Of a DNA stretch of 64,000 bases, positions 24,346 to 33,277 are shown one piece after another. The DNA is taken from NCBI GenBank assembly GCA_011390165.1, contig JAABSV010000019.1, forward strand, positions 1 through 64,000. The letters run 5' to 3'. The notes under the pieces were generated by a model, which was not told where the DNA came from, did no database searches, and saw nothing but the letters and a program-made list of their open reading frames with translations. The DNA comes from Desulfobulbaceae bacterium. Its GTDB lineage: Bacteria; Desulfobacterota; Desulfobulbia; Desulfobulbales; Desulfocapsaceae. Both the position numbers and the translations under genes were made by a program. The first letter of the stretch is position 1; every line of letters starts with the position of its first letter.

Positions 24346-24454
24346 TGCGGTTACAATCATTTCCTTGAATTTTTGGCGCCAATGCAATTTGGTTAGGGAA
24401 CCTTGTCCGTGCTCAGTTCAATCAAATTATGTGTCGCAAACAAGGAGAGGGAAT

Positions 24455-24547
24455 ATGCCAGTTGCCAACTGGTTGATAGAGTTGAAAGGGTTGATCCCCG
24501 ATTTTCGCTTGGCAATTCCAGATAACATAGAACCCTACGCCAAGTAA
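24455..24547 (+). CDS. Possible 30-residue peptide
   Basis: An ATG preceded by AAGGAGAGG at ideal spacing opens a 30-codon frame (MPVANWLIELKGLIPDF..., ending EPYAK). It lies in a 950-nt gap and points toward the end of the CheB/CheR gene. No family is recognised and no promoter was fixed. It may be a real small protein or a remnant of a disrupted gene. Confidence 0.3.
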   Translation: MPVANWLIELKGLIPDFRLAIPDNIEPYAK

Positions 24548-24658
24548 AACCAGGTCGCGGGCGGTGCCCGGGAAAGCACCATTCCGAATGGCCGGCTCGT
24601 GCTGGTCCAATGCCAGCGATTGCGAGAGGACTTTTCTCTAACTTGGCCGCGTTGGCCA

Positions 24659-27301
24659 TCACTTTGCCTTTTCGCGACAGAGGTCAGTGATATCGATAAA
24701 GGTGACCACCGCTCCTTCAATGACATTTTCCAGGGTCCGGTACGGCCGGATGCGCATCTGGAACCACGTTCCGGCACGGGTCTGGACTTTGGCGACACGG
24801 GGAACCAGGTCGTCGAGCACAGCCTGAATGTCTGCAACCAGATGATCATCGCCAACAAGATTGGAAACGATGTGGCCAACGGACCTGCCGATATCGTTGT
24901 CGATCAGATTGATAAGCTCCGTTGTTCCAGGGGTGAAACGGACAATATGGAGGTGGTGGTCGACAAAAAGAGTTGCCACTCCCGTGCCGGCAAGGAGATT
25001 GTTCATGTCGTTGTTGACCCGTGACAGATCGGCCACCTTGTTTTGCAGTTCGGCGTTGACTGTCACCAACTCTTCGTTGACCGATTGGAGTTCTTCCTTC
25101 GAAGTTTCCAGTTCTTCGTTGGTTGATTGCAACTCCTCGTTTACCGACTGCATTTCCTCATTGGTTGAGTTCAGTTCCTCGTTCGAGGTTTCCATCTCTT
25201 CAAGAATACTCTGCAGATATTCTTCTTTTGTCTGCAACTCCCGTTCGAGGGCGACAATACGCGCACTTCCTTCGGTATCATTTGCATACGGATGCTTGTC
25301 CGTGCTCGTGGGTGCTGAAAGCTGCTTTGGACACTCTTCGATGATAATGAGAAAGAGCCCTGGCAGGATGGTTCCATCCTGGTCCGTCGCCGGACGCAGA
25401 TGGAGATTGATGCTGCTGAAATCGCCGTTGGTCCTGACCTGCAGGGCCAAATGGCTGAGCGGTTGCTGCTGGGTAGTGACCCGATAGAAAGCGGCGGTCA
25501 GGGTAGGGCGAAGTCCTTCGCGAGCCATGCTGAGAATGTTCATGCCGGCGTCGCCGCTGGCCGGTTCAAGATATCTGCCGGTTCGGCCGTAGATGTACAG
25601 GATATCGCCGCGTTTGTTGACAAGGACAGCGATCTGAGCGTAATGGGCTACCAGGCTTTGTTCGGTAATCTGAAGCAGAGTGCGGCGAGTAACGGCTTCC
25701 GGTTCCATCTGCGTCACGCGGTGACGAACAACCGGTGTTGCCAGGGGCGGGACAAAACGACCCTCGTTCGGGTACATCGTGCCGGGTACTTCGACCTGTC
25801 GTCGATAAATCTTTTGTTTGCGATCAAGCACAACGAAATGCGAAGAAAACTCACCTATCGACTCGGAGGTGCCCAGAAAGAGCATGCCGTTCGGATTCAA
25901 GGCGTAGTGAAAAAGTGGGATGAGCTTTTTCTGGAGGTCTCTGTTGAGGTAAATAAGCAAGTTTCGGCAGCTGATGAGATCAATCCTTGAAAAAGGCGGA
26001 TCTTTAATCACGTTTTGCTCGGAGAAGATCAGTACGTCGCGAATAATCTTCTCGATCCGATAGGTGCCGTTCGTTGGGTCCAGCGAGAAAAAACGTGCCA
26101 ATCGTTCCGGCGTAATGTCGGCAACGATGCTTGCCGGATAGACTCCTGAGCGGGCATGTTCGATGGTTCGCGGATCGATATCGGTGGCGAAAACCTGGAC
26201 CTTGAACGTTTTTTTCAAGGTTTCCAGATGTTCCTGGAGCAAAATAGCGATGGAGTATGCCTCTTCGCCGGAAGCACAGCCACAAACCCACACCCGGACA
26301 GCTGCCCCAGCTGGTTTGCCAACGAAGAGTTGTGGGATAACCTGGCTTTCAAGGACAGCGAAGGCCTTCGGATCGCGATAAAAATTCGTTACTCCGATCA
26401 AGAGATCACGAAACAGGGCTTCGGCTTCGCTCGGGGAGTGTTGCAAATGATGGAGATAATCCTCCACCCGGTCAATCTGGTGGACGGCCATCCGCCTCTC
26501 CAGCCGACGAATGATCGTGTTGCGCTTATACTGCGAGAAATCGTGGCCGGTAGAATCTCTCAGCAGGATGCAGGCCTTCTTCAGGATATCTTCGGTGGTG
26601 TTTGAAGGGGGACTTGTCAAGCGAAGTTTGTTGCCGAAGGCGTGGGCCACATAGGCGATGAGTCGCGCCGGCATCTCGGCCGGAGGCAGGATATAGTCAA
26701 CCAGGCCGGTAGCGATGGCGTTGCTGGGCATACCGGCAAATTCAGTGGATTCGGGACTCTGGGCCATGGCCATGCCGCCTTCGCCTTTCACCGCGCGAAC
26801 ACCGAGGGAGCCGTCGCTGCCGGTGCCGGAAAGGACTATGCAGATGGCCTGCTCATGCTGATCCTGGGCCAGGGAGCGGAAGAAGAAATCAACAGTCATC
26901 CGCAAGCCACGAGAGACGACCTGTTCCAACAGCTGCAGGGAGCCGTTGAGAAAGGCCATGTCGTAGTTGGGTGGAATGATGTAGGTACAGTTTGGTTGCA
27001 CGACCATACCGTCGGTGACTTCAAACACCTCCATACGGGTGTAGCGTTTGACCAGGTCAGAAAGGATGCTTTTGTGGTCCGGAGCAAGGTGTTGCACGAG
27101 GACGAAGGCCATGCCTGGATCTTCCTCGGCAGGCATCCCCGAGAAAAATGCCTCGAAGGCGGCAAGGCCCCCGGCGGAAGCACCGATGCCGACAATGGGA
27201 AAAGAGATTGTTGTGTTTTCTTCCGGCAGAGGAGCTTCCAATCGTTCGGCCTCTCTTGCCGTTGCCGCCGGCGGTACCGGTTTATCATTTTGTGTTGTCA
27301 T
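24659..27301 (-). CDS. CheB/CheR fusion with coiled coil and PAS domain
   Basis: From the start MTTQNDKPVPP this is an 880-residue cytoplasmic protein. CheB methylesterase domain: ~36-225 with GIGASAGG (catalytic Ser) and LSGTGSDGSLG (Asp). CheR methyltransferase: ~240-500 with NFYRDPKAF, VWVCGCASGEEAYSIA, FATDIDP and DLISCRNLLIYLN. A long heptad coiled coil (~640-740) consists of repeated EELxSxNEE units, followed by a PAS domain to the end. No kinase domain is present. It overlaps the receiver gene by 17 nt and is co-transcribed with it. Such fusions link stress or chemotaxis-like signalling to receptor modification, but no MCP or CheA is encoded nearby. An in-frame ATG at 27337 is the alternative start. 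Confidence 0.92.
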   Translation of the reverse strand: MTTQNDKPVPPAATAREAERLEAPLPEENTTISFPIVGIGASAGGLAAFEAFFSGMPAEEDPGMAFVLVQHLAPDHKSILSDLVKRYTRMEVFEVTDGMVVQPNCTYIIPPNYDMAFLNGSLQLLEQVVSRGLRMTVDFFFRSLAQDQHEQAICIVLSGTGSDGSLGVRAVKGEGGMAMAQSPESTEFAGMPSNAIATGLVDYILPPAEMPARLIAYVAHAFGNKLRLTSPPSNTTEDILKKACILLRDSTGHDFSQYKRNTIIRRLERRMAVHQIDRVEDYLHHLQHSPSEAEALFRDLLIGVTNFYRDPKAFAVLESQVIPQLFVGKPAGAAVRVWVCGCASGEEAYSIAILLQEHLETLKKTFKVQVFATDIDPRTIEHARSGVYPASIVADITPERLARFFSLDPTNGTYRIEKIIRDVLIFSEQNVIKDPPFSRIDLISCRNLLIYLNRDLQKKLIPLFHYALNPNGMLFLGTSESIGEFSSHFVVLDRKQKIYRRQVEVPGTMYPNEGRFVPPLATPVVRHRVTQMEPEAVTRRTLLQITEQSLVAHYAQIAVLVNKRGDILYIYGRTGRYLEPASGDAGMNILSMAREGLRPTLTAAFYRVTTQQQPLSHLALQVRTNGDFSSINLHLRPATDQDGTILPGLFLIIIEECPKQLSAPTSTDKHPYANDTEGSARIVALERELQTKEEYLQSILEEMETSNEELNSTNEEMQSVNEELQSTNEELETSKEELQSVNEELVTVNAELQNKVADLSRVNNDMNNLLAGTGVATLFVDHHLHIVRFTPGTTELINLIDNDIGRSVGHIVSNLVGDDHLVADIQAVLDDLVPRVAKVQTRAGTWFQMRIRPYRTLENVIEGAVVTFIDITDLCREKAK

Positions 27302-27704
27302 GTACATGTCCGCTGCTGGCGGGACGATCGACACCATATTCTATCAGATGCAGAACCCTTTTTACCGCATCGAGCAGTTTTATCTGCCGCAGCGGTTTGA
27401 TGAGATAGTCGGCGGCATGCAGGCGAAAGCTGAGCGATAGTGTTTCGGTGGTGGGGTAGGCAGTCATGATGATTACCCGGGTTTTGAGAATCCGGCGCAG
27501 AACCTCGTGCAGCATATCGGTGCCAACGCCATCGCCAAGAACGATATCGGCAAGTATCAGGTGAAAAATATTCTTATCCATTCTTTCCAGAGCTTCGCCG
27601 TAGCTTGCCGCCGTGGTCACATGGTGCCCCTCGGCGGCAAGAAACCGGTGAAAGCAGAATCTGATCGATTCTTCATCGTCCATGACAAGTATATTGGCTC
27701 TCAT
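27285..27704 (-). CDS. Single-domain response regulator (receiver)
   Basis: This 139-residue receiver-only protein has the acidic pocket D9/D10, acceptor D53 in LILADIVLGDG, Thr in MTAYPT and Lys in YLIKPL. Its N-terminal 60 residues closely resemble the receiver of the sigma54 regulator at 28055-29764 (FCFHRFLAAEGHHV versus FTFERFLRAAGHIV; SYGEALE versus SYSEALE), suggesting duplication and possibly a shared kinase. It leads the CheB/CheR gene and follows a predicted sigma54 promoter with paired activator sites. Confidence 0.9.
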   Translation of the reverse strand: MRANILVMDDEESIRFCFHRFLAAEGHHVTTAASYGEALERMDKNIFHLILADIVLGDGVGTDMLHEVLRRILKTRVIIMTAYPTTETLSLSFRLHAADYLIKPLRQIKLLDAVKRVLHLIEYGVDRPASSGHVHDNTK

Positions 27705-27892
27705 TGCATGCTCGCTGCGAAGTAAAACTTTACCTGAAGAAAAAGAAAATTTCTCATAAGAGCGTCTTCTCCTGAAGGTGCCTATCCCCAGTAAGGAGGC
27801 TGGGCCAGGTACCCTGCAAAAGGCGTGGCGAAGGCCCTCTGTGCGAAGAGAAGGTACAGCAGCAGATACCGACAGATCACCGATACTGTCCC

Positions 27893-27909
27893 AAGCAAGT
27901 TAAGACCCA
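27893..27909 (-). promoter_or_regulatory. Sigma54-type promoter of the receiver/CheBR operon
   Basis: The - strand reads TGGGTCTTAACTTGCTT, with GG and GC exactly 10 nt apart and a strong TTGCTT -12 box. The -24 box departs at two positions from TGGCAC. Paired dyads lie 117 and 151 bp upstream. Confidence 0.6.
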
Positions 27910-28005
27910 GTTGTGCAGAGATGTCCAGTTTGATCATTTTACTTGCGCAGTCAGGGTCTTACATTTTTATCCGAATGGAGAAAAATAGTTATGAGGCATG
28001 GAAAA

Positions 28006-28019
28006 TGATGCAAGCAACA
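28006..28019 (-). promoter_or_regulatory. Activator dyad, proximal (CheBR promoter)
   Basis: TGATGCAAGCAACA matches the dyad TGTTRCANGYAACA found at the other two sigma54 promoters, with one mismatch. Its centre is 117 bp from the -12 element. Confidence 0.5.
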
Positions 28020-28039
28020 GAAGAATTGCAGCAGTTCTT

Positions 28040-28053
28040 GTGGCATGTAACAG
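28040..28053 (-). promoter_or_regulatory. Activator dyad, distal (CheBR promoter)
   Basis: TGTGGCATGTAACA differs at two positions from the perfect palindrome TGTTACATGTAACA at 33145-33158. Its centre is 34 bp from the proximal dyad. It ends one base before the stop of the sigma54 regulator gene. Confidence 0.55.
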
Positions 28054-28054
28054 T

Positions 28055-29764
28055 TTAATCCCGCGCAGAATCTTCAGAGATATTGTACTTTTTCAATTTT
28101 CGATACAGGGTAACGCGGTCAATTCCCAGTAACCGGGCGGCCTTTGCCTTATTCCAGGCGGTTGCCTGCAGCGCATCGAGAATCGCCTGAGCATCAGTCG
28201 CCCTATTCTCACTGGCGGCATGGCGCACCGCTTCAGGCGCCGTGGTAAAATCGCCGGGAAGGTTGTCGAAGGTGATAATGTTCTGGTTGCACAACACGAA
28301 GGCATGCTCCATGGTGTGTTCAAGTTCCCTGACGTTGCCCCGCCAGGGATGCTTGACAAAGGCCTGCAACACATCCGAAGAGATCCCTTCGATGTCTTTT
28401 TTGAACTTTTTGTTGAAGCCTTTGCGGAAGTGTTCGACCAGCAGTGGGATATCATCGCGCCGGTCCCGCAGTGGGGGAAGCTTGATCTCGATCACCTTCA
28501 ACCGATAGTAGAGGTCTTCCCGCAATTCGCCATTGCGTACTTTTTCCATCAGATTCCTGTTCGTTGCCGCTATCATTCGCACATCGACCCTGGTTGGCGC
28601 TGAGCTTCCGACCCGTTCGAACTCCCGTTCTTCGAGGACACGCAAAAGTTTCAGCTGAACAGTGGGCGAGACATCGCCGATTTCGTCGAAGAAAATGGTG
28701 CCGCCATCAGCGCGGTGAAACCGGCCGATGTTATCCCTGATCGCTCCGGTAAATGCCCCTTTGACATGGCCAAAGAGTTCGCTCTCCAACAGACTCTCCG
28801 GCAAAGCCGAGCAGTTCACCTTGACCAGCGGCTTATGGCTACGGCCTCCTGACAGATGCAACGCTTCGGCGACCAGTTCCTTGCCGGTGCCGCTTTCGCC
28901 GGTTACGAGTACCGTCGTCTGGACATTGGCCAGGGACTGGATCAAGGAATATATCTTCTGCATCGGCTTGCTTCTGCCGATGATACGATGAAACTGCCGG
29001 TGCGACTTCAGTTCCAACTCCAGGTCGGCGACATGGGTATCATCTCGCAATACCATGACAATCCCCGAGGGCAATCCCTGGGCGCTGAGCAGGGGATAGG
29101 TCCTGACACTGATTACCCGGTGGATTTGGTTCTCGCAGAGGCATTCGATCCGGTTGACCTCGACGGGACGGTCGCCGGCAAGAGCATCAGTCATAATCTC
29201 CAGGAATTTGCCATCATCCATTTGCGGCAGAGAGGCAAAAGGCTTGCCCTGGTCAGCATGGGTAAGCCCGCACATGGTCATGGCAGCCTCGTTAAACTCA
29301 AGTACTGTCAGGTTCTTGTCGACGGTGATGATGGCATCCTGCACACTCCGAAAGATGGCCTCGAGATTGGTGCGGAATTTTTCCTTCTCTTCATGGATCG
29401 TCTTGTATTTCAAAGCAGTCCTGGCGACGTGCAGCAACGATTCCTGGTTGATCGGCTTGGAGATATAATCGAATGCGCCAAGCCGCATGGAATCGGCGGC
29501 AGTCTCGACACCGGGATCGCCGGTGACCATGATCACCGGGCAAGACAACCCTTTTGCTTTGATTTCGCGGAGGACTTCGATTCCGGTGCCATCTTCGAGA
29601 ATGATGTCGGCGAAGACGATATCAAAGGCTGTTGTCTGTAACTGTTCTAACGCCTCGCTGTAGCTCCCCGCCGTGGCGACGATATGGCCGGCAGCTCGCA
29701 AAAATCTCTCGAAGGTGAACCGTATCGCTACTTCATCATCGATAACCAGGATCCTCGCGCTCAT
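28055..29764 (-). CDS. Sigma54-dependent response regulator with PAS domain
   Basis: This 569-residue regulator contains a receiver (1-120, D53 in VFADIILEDG), a PAS domain (~135-240), an AAA+ domain (~262-495) with GESGTGKE, GAFTGA and GGTIFFDEIGDV, and a C-terminal Fis-type HTH (AWNKAKAARLLGIDRVTLYRKL, split). It overlaps its kinase gene by 4 nt. It is the most likely reader of the paired dyads next to three nearby sigma54 promoters. The PAS domain gives it a second input beside phosphorylation. Confidence 0.94.
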   Translation of the reverse strand: MSARILVIDDEVAIRFTFERFLRAAGHIVATAGSYSEALEQLQTTAFDIVFADIILEDGTGIEVLREIKAKGLSCPVIMVTGDPGVETAADSMRLGAFDYISKPINQESLLHVARTALKYKTIHEEKEKFRTNLEAIFRSVQDAIITVDKNLTVLEFNEAAMTMCGLTHADQGKPFASLPQMDDGKFLEIMTDALAGDRPVEVNRIECLCENQIHRVISVRTYPLLSAQGLPSGIVMVLRDDTHVADLELELKSHRQFHRIIGRSKPMQKIYSLIQSLANVQTTVLVTGESGTGKELVAEALHLSGGRSHKPLVKVNCSALPESLLESELFGHVKGAFTGAIRDNIGRFHRADGGTIFFDEIGDVSPTVQLKLLRVLEEREFERVGSSAPTRVDVRMIAATNRNLMEKVRNGELREDLYYRLKVIEIKLPPLRDRRDDIPLLVEHFRKGFNKKFKKDIEGISSDVLQAFVKHPWRGNVRELEHTMEHAFVLCNQNIITFDNLPGDFTTAPEAVRHAASENRATDAQAILDALQATAWNKAKAARLLGIDRVTLYRKLKKYNISEDSARD

Positions 29765-31491
29765 CGATCTTCTCCCGCCTTACTGCCGGCAACCGGAAAC
29801 TCTACAATGACACGGGTGAAGGCCCCCTCTTCGCTCTCAAAGAGCAGGCGTCCACCATGATCCTTGATGATTTTTTCGGTGATACTCAAACCAAGTCCGG
29901 TTCCCTGGCCGAATGGCTTGGTGGAAAAAAACTGCCTGGTCACCATAGCAATCTCATGGTCAGGGATACCGACCCCATGGTCGCAAAAGGCGATACGGAC
30001 GTAAGGGCGGTCATCAACGGCAATTGTTCGGCCGATGATTTCCAGCCTTTTGTCTGGATCTCTTCCTGGATACTTGGCGCTTAAGGCATAGCGCGCATTA
30101 TTGATGATATTGATAAAACACTGCTGAATCTGCTGCAGATTGGCAGAAATTTTGGGCAGATCGTCGGCAAGGTCTATCTGCAGATCAATGCCCTCTTTGC
30201 GGATCTGTGCCTGGGTGAGGACAATCGATTCCTGCAGAATCGCCGGAATACCGACGGCCGATTTTTCATTTCGCCCGTCACGAGCGTAGGAGAGAAGGGT
30301 CTTGACAATTCTGCCGATACGATCCCCTTCCTTGACAATTCGCTCGCCGATATCTTTTTCCGTACTGCCGTCAAGGCATTCATTCATCAGGATTTGACCA
30401 TAGTTGATAATACCAGTGATGGGGTTGTTAATTTCATGGGCCACACCGGAGGCCAACTCGCCGAGAGAGGCCATGTGTCCGGCCTGCATCGCTTCCGCCT
30501 GCAGCAGCATCTTTTCGGTAATATCACTGATAAGAAGGAGGACTCTCGACACCTTGTCGCCTTCTTTTACGGGGAAGGCCCGTAGGTCAAGCACTACCCC
30601 TTGGTGGGTTACAACGGCAACTTCCCGTTGCCCGGAGACAAAGCATCGCAATATCGGGCAGTCAAGCGCAAGAGCGGCTCGATCATGAATCAGGGCATAA
30701 CAGAATTGGCTGGCCGGATCGAAATTTTCGGTATCTACCTGCATGAAACTCTCACTGTTTGTCCACAGCACTTTCATCTCCGGAGAAAACAGGATCAGGT
30801 AATCAGTAATGGCATTGATCAGCGCTTGGAATTCCTGTGAGAGCCTTTTGAATTTTTTTTCGCTGACAAAGAATTCGGCGGTTCGCTCTTCCACCCTTCT
30901 TTCCATTTCTTCATGCATCTTGACGAGCTTATTTTCCACATCCCGCCTGACCGAAATATCAGCCACCGAGATTCTGCACAATTCAGCGACATCATAATTG
31001 GTTACCGCTATGCTGGTCAGTTGAATATAGAAAATCTGTCCCTTTGGTTTTTCCAGGCGGAGCTCACAGGTTTGCCGTTCGACTGCGGCAAAGACGTTAT
31101 CAAGGTGGGATCGAAAACTACCGCGGTCCTCTTTTGCAATGTACATATCGAAGGAAGTATTGATCAGGTCGGCTCTGTTCAGGCCAAGTTGATTGGCAAA
31201 GGTAAGATTTGTTTCAAGGATAAGGCCATCCTTATCTACTGTTAGGTAACCGACGGGGGCAAAATTGTAGAGGTCGGCATATTTTTCCAAAGATTCATGA
31301 AGCTGTTGCTGGGTATTGAACAGTTCTTCATTCTGCATTTCCAACTCGATCTGGTGCACCTGGAGGTCATGGACCAGGGCATCCTGCGCCGATGACTGGC
31401 CGCCCGTGCTGGCAGCGATTTTTTTGTTTCTTTCTTCAGCAAGGCAGCGCAATTGGGCCAGGCGCTCCTTCGATGAAATTCGTTTTGTCAT
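29761..31491 (-). CDS. Cytoplasmic PAS sensor histidine kinase
   Basis: The preferred start (MTKRISSKERLAQLRC, after AAAAAAGGTGAAG) gives 576 residues. No membrane helix is present. Order: N-terminal coiled coil (~10-75), PAS (~85-195, YLTVDKDGLILETN), coiled coil, second PAS (~215-320, ITDYLILFSPEMKVLWTN), HisKA with His in ASGVAHEINNPITGII (~345), and HATPase with GVGIPDHEI and GQGTGLGLS. It forms a two-component pair with the overlapping sigma54 regulator. A longer frame to 31653 has no good ribosome site. The sensed signal is intracellular; no haem or flavin motif was identified. Confidence 0.92.
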   Translation of the reverse strand: MTKRISSKERLAQLRCLAEERNKKIAASTGGQSSAQDALVHDLQVHQIELEMQNEELFNTQQQLHESLEKYADLYNFAPVGYLTVDKDGLILETNLTFANQLGLNRADLINTSFDMYIAKEDRGSFRSHLDNVFAAVERQTCELRLEKPKGQIFYIQLTSIAVTNYDVAELCRISVADISVRRDVENKLVKMHEEMERRVEERTAEFFVSEKKFKRLSQEFQALINAITDYLILFSPEMKVLWTNSESFMQVDTENFDPASQFCYALIHDRAALALDCPILRCFVSGQREVAVVTHQGVVLDLRAFPVKEGDKVSRVLLLISDITEKMLLQAEAMQAGHMASLGELASGVAHEINNPITGIINYGQILMNECLDGSTEKDIGERIVKEGDRIGRIVKTLLSYARDGRNEKSAVGIPAILQESIVLTQAQIRKEGIDLQIDLADDLPKISANLQQIQQCFINIINNARYALSAKYPGRDPDKRLEIIGRTIAVDDRPYVRIAFCDHGVGIPDHEIAMVTRQFFSTKPFGQGTGLGLSITEKIIKDHGGRLLFESEEGAFTRVIVEFPVAGSKAGEDR

Positions 31492-31546
31492 GACTTCACC
31501 TTTTTTCCCTTTCAAGAGTACAACACTCGGCAACGTATCAATGAAG

Positions 31547-31560
31547 TGTAACATGCTACA
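31547..31560 (+). promoter_or_regulatory. Activator dyad, distal (DUF1207 promoter)
   Basis: TGTAACATGCTACA is a dyad of the TGTTRCATGYAACA type with a mismatch in each arm. Its centre is 148 bp before the -12 of the sigma54 promoter at 31688 and 33 bp from the next dyad. Confidence 0.5.
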
Positions 31561-31579
31561 GAAATAAATGTAACGTTTC

Positions 31580-31593
31580 TGTGGCATGCACGC
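31580..31593 (+). promoter_or_regulatory. Activator dyad, proximal (DUF1207 promoter)
   Basis: TGTGGCATGCACGC is a weaker match with a GGCATGC core, centred 115 bp before the -12 and 33 bp from the distal dyad. The spacing equals that at the 33278-33293 promoter. Confidence 0.4.
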
Positions 31594-31687
31594 TCTTTTC
31601 GTTGCCAGGATGGCTTTTATCTCCGATATAAAAGGATATCTTACTGTAAACAAATGGTATTTTTTTTAACAGGAGGGATTTCCGTCC

Positions 31688-31703
31688 AGGCACAAGAGTT
31701 GCT
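31688..31703 (+). promoter_or_regulatory. Sigma54 promoter of the DUF1207 gene
   Basis: AGGCACAAGAGTTGCT has the GG-N10-GC spacing, a full GGCAC -24 core and TTGC -12 core. The start site would fall near 31714, about 90 nt before the coding start at 31804. Confidence 0.75.
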
Positions 31704-31803
31704 GTAGAGCAATAAGCCGAGGCAAGTACCCCCTGAGGATTGTTTGCCTTGCTGCTACATGTACCTTCACGTCCATTTCTCCCAGCCAACGAGGGCAACA
31801 GCC

Positions 31804-32949
31804 ATGATCACCATCCATTGCAGAAAAACAGAGGGTGACCTGCTGTTGAACACCACCAGGTTTTCGTTTCTTTTACTCGTTGTCGGGATGCTGTCGTTGC
31901 TGCTCGTTCTCTCCAAACCAGTTGCTGCTGCCGGTCCAACGAGCGATGAATTCATTCGCGGCTATGCCGCGGCAACAGTGCAGCGGGATTTTCAAATCAC
32001 CGCCGATTCGCTCAAGGTGCGCAATGGTGTGATCTCTATTCAAGGGCTTGAGGCATCGGATGTGATTCATGACAGAATTCAAACCACACTTTTGGCAATC
32101 GAGGGGGTAAAGAGGGTTGTCGTTACCAGGGAAGGTGACGGCGCAGTTCAATCCGGGTTACCTGAATTTACACCCAAAACAGGTGTTTTTTTGCCACGTG
32201 ACCTGCTTTTCGGCGCTCTTCTGGCCGACCCCCGTTGGCCACATTTCTCGGTTTCCTATCAGTACCACCTGCGTAATGACCGGCTTGAAAACGTCGGTTC
32301 AGCCAATTTTGGTGAGACTTTCAGCATCTACCGCTTCGGCGGCCCCTGGGGTTCTGTCCTCGAAGTCGGACTCCATGCTGGTGTTTTTTCGATATTTGAT
32401 CTGGCTGCAGCGTCACATGATCTGGTCAATGCCGATTATTATGTTGCCATTCCACTGTCGCTGAAAAAGGACAATTTTTCGGCAATGGCCAGGCTCTTTC
32501 ATCAAAGTTCACATTTGGGTGATGAGTTTCTCCTCGGCGACAGGACAGAGAAGCGCATCAATCTCAGCTACGAGGGTTTCGATACCCTCCTTGCCTATAA
32601 TCTCCCTCTTGGATTTCGGCTCTATGGAGGAGGTGGATACTTCTTTGGCTCCGACCCCTCTGATCTGAAACCGTGGATAGCCCAGGCTGGACTCGAATTC
32701 AGCAGCCATACCGCCTGGTGGGATGGTGCCCTCAGACCGATTGCGGCGGTTGATATACAGAGCCGGGAAGAAACTGACTGGCGCGCCGATTTGTCGCTAC
32801 GGGCGGGAGTACAATTTGAAAACCCTGAGTTCCTGAGCCGTAAACTCAAGTTACTGTTTGAGTATTACAAGGGCAGATCCCCAAATGGCCAGTTTTTTCT
32901 TCGCGATGAAGAAGAGTTCATCGGTATCGGTCTCCATTTTTTCCTGTGA
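31804..32949 (+). CDS. DUF1207-type outer-membrane protein with N-terminal BON-like segment
   Basis: The start MITIHCRKTEG follows GAGGG and gives 381 residues. A hydrophobic stretch (FSFLLLVVGMLSLLLVLS) ending near AAAGPTS is a signal peptide. Residues ~45-110 resemble a BON domain (AATVQRDFQITADSLKVRNGVISIQGL). The rest carries the DUF1207 opening FLPRDLLFGALLADPRWPHF and alternating strands ending in F/L, as in an outer-membrane barrel (GIGLHFFL at the C-terminus). It is divergent from the kinase/regulator pair and sits behind a sigma54 promoter. Its function is unknown; BON domains bind membranes. Confidence 0.8.
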   Translation: MITIHCRKTEGDLLLNTTRFSFLLLVVGMLSLLLVLSKPVAAAGPTSDEFIRGYAAATVQRDFQITADSLKVRNGVISIQGLEASDVIHDRIQTTLLAIEGVKRVVVTREGDGAVQSGLPEFTPKTGVFLPRDLLFGALLADPRWPHFSVSYQYHLRNDRLENVGSANFGETFSIYRFGGPWGSVLEVGLHAGVFSIFDLAAASHDLVNADYYVAIPLSLKKDNFSAMARLFHQSSHLGDEFLLGDRTEKRINLSYEGFDTLLAYNLPLGFRLYGGGGYFFGSDPSDLKPWIAQAGLEFSSHTAWWDGALRPIAAVDIQSREETDWRADLSLRAGVQFENPEFLSRKLKLLFEYYKGRSPNGQFFLRDEEEFIGIGLHFFL

Positions 32950-33011
32950 TGGTAACCGTTTACCGGTATGCAGCAGAAGGCGGCACAACCGGGACCTGTG
33001 CCCGGTCAGCC

Positions 33012-33101
33012 AGTGCTCCACGTTCGTTCAGGTTGGCCGCGAACTGGTGAGGACTCTATGGGCTGAGGCGGTGGCCTGACCGGAAAAGATTGGGGTGCTG
33101 G
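33012..33101. repeat. Intergenic repeat, copy B
   Basis: Shares with copy A the exact blocks GTTCGTTCAGG, GGTGGCCTGA and TTGGGGTGCTGG, with about nine extra nucleotides in the middle. It lies downstream of the DUF1207 gene and just before the activator dyads. Confidence 0.55.
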
Positions 33102-33144
33102 GAAAGGGCCCCCTGTGGTGTACGCTTGTCCTCCGACACCAAGC

Positions 33145-33158
33145 TGTTACATGTAACA
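33145..33158 (+). promoter_or_regulatory. Activator dyad, distal (BON cluster promoter)
   Basis: TGTTACATGTAACA is a perfect 14-bp palindrome, extended by one C/G pair on each side. Its centre is 140 bp before the -12 of the promoter at 33278 and 33 bp from the next dyad. It is the best copy of the motif. Confidence 0.65.
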
Positions 33159-33177
33159 GATGCGGCAGCAACGATTG

Positions 33178-33191
33178 TGTTGCACGCAACG
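33178..33191 (+). promoter_or_regulatory. Activator dyad, proximal (BON cluster promoter)
   Basis: TGTTGCACGCAACG is a near-perfect dyad of the same family, centred 107 bp before the -12, exactly 33 bp (about three helical turns) from the distal dyad. Confidence 0.6.
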
Positions 33192-33277
33192 GTTAGCCAG
33201 CGGCTACTGAAGCCGGCTTGTTCTTTTAACAACTTAATATCATTATTGGAATATCAACATGTTTAGTTGTGAAGGCA

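Larger units (their letters stand above)
27705..28054. other. Regulatory gap upstream of the receiver/CheBR operon
   Basis: This 350-nt stretch carries no supported gene. It holds the sigma54 promoter at 27893-27909 and the two dyads at 28006-28019 and 28040-28053. The transcript leader would be about 175 nt. Confidence 0.6.

Noticed and set aside
31747-31762. TGCTACATGTACCT as a further activator dyad
   Set aside because: It lies downstream of the sigma54 start site of the DUF1207 gene and has no partner 33 bp away, so it does not fit the pattern of the other sites.
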